Made by a program: the position numbers and the translations under genes. The notes beneath the pieces are model-generated. The model was not told where the DNA came from. It made no database searches and worked only from the letters and a program-made list of their open reading frames with translations. DNA of 5,192 bases from an uncultured Selenomonadales bacterium. Lineage in GTDB: Bacteria; Bacillota; Negativicutes; Selenomonadales; Selenomonadaceae. Positions 5,184-5,192 of the stretch are shown here, one piece after another (the stretch's first letter is position 1; each line of letters starts with the position of its first letter). The stretch covers positions 1 to 5,192 of the forward strand of contig CAMVIO010000158.1 of the NCBI GenBank assembly GCA_947167555.1, in the 5' to 3' direction.

Positions 5184-5192
5184 ATTATACCA
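5184..5192 (-). promoter_or_regulatory. Extended -10 element of the TPR/PRC operon promoter (partial)
   Basis: Minus-strand TATAAT (5184-5189) is preceded by TGG (5190-5192), a perfect extended -10 at the very edge of the window. The -35 region is outside. Transcription would begin near 5177, leaving a leader of about 97 bases before the TTG start. The form matches the promoter at 100-108. Confidence 0.65.

Overview
The window looks like chromosomal DNA from a GC-rich Firmicute. My best guess is the diderm Negativicutes (Selenomonas-like). The pointers are Firmicute-style AAGGAGG-type ribosome binding sites, extended -10 promoters, compact rho-independent terminators, and the combination of an HtpX protease, a DacA-type carboxypeptidase and a PRC-barrel protein. 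The taxonomic call is inference. I see no mobile element, CRISPR array, tRNA or rRNA.

Layout, left to right. Positions 1-44 hold a hairpin terminator, probably of a gene outside the window. A strong promoter at 79-108 drives a two-gene + strand operon: a PaaI-type hotdog thioesterase (166-600), then a secreted D-alanyl-D-alanine carboxypeptidase (607-1782), only 6 bases apart. A bidirectional terminator at 1801-1843 separates this operon from the convergent minus-strand htpX gene (1848-2714), a membrane zinc protease. A second minus-strand unit reads in from the right edge: a -10 element at 5184-5192, a roughly 97-base leader with a large hairpin, a three-helix membrane protein with a Pro/Glu repeat region and a TPR domain (3785-5080, TTG start), then 18 bases later a soluble double PRC-barrel protein with its own Pro-rich linker (2864-3766). 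That unit ends at a hairpin terminator (2821-2845) ahead of htpX.

The left operon and htpX are ordinary cell-envelope and quality-control genes. The most unusual part is the right-hand pair. Two adjacent genes both carry long proline-alternating linkers, of different composition, between folded domains. One is membrane anchored with a predicted cytoplasmic TPR domain, and the other is soluble. This suggests, without proving it, a membrane-tethered scaffold and its partner. The TPR gene linker is a 39-bp tandem repeat with two identical copies, so its length probably varies between strains. The PRC gene has a run of nine A at the border between its barrels and its linker, where slippage in either direction would truncate the protein to the barrels alone.
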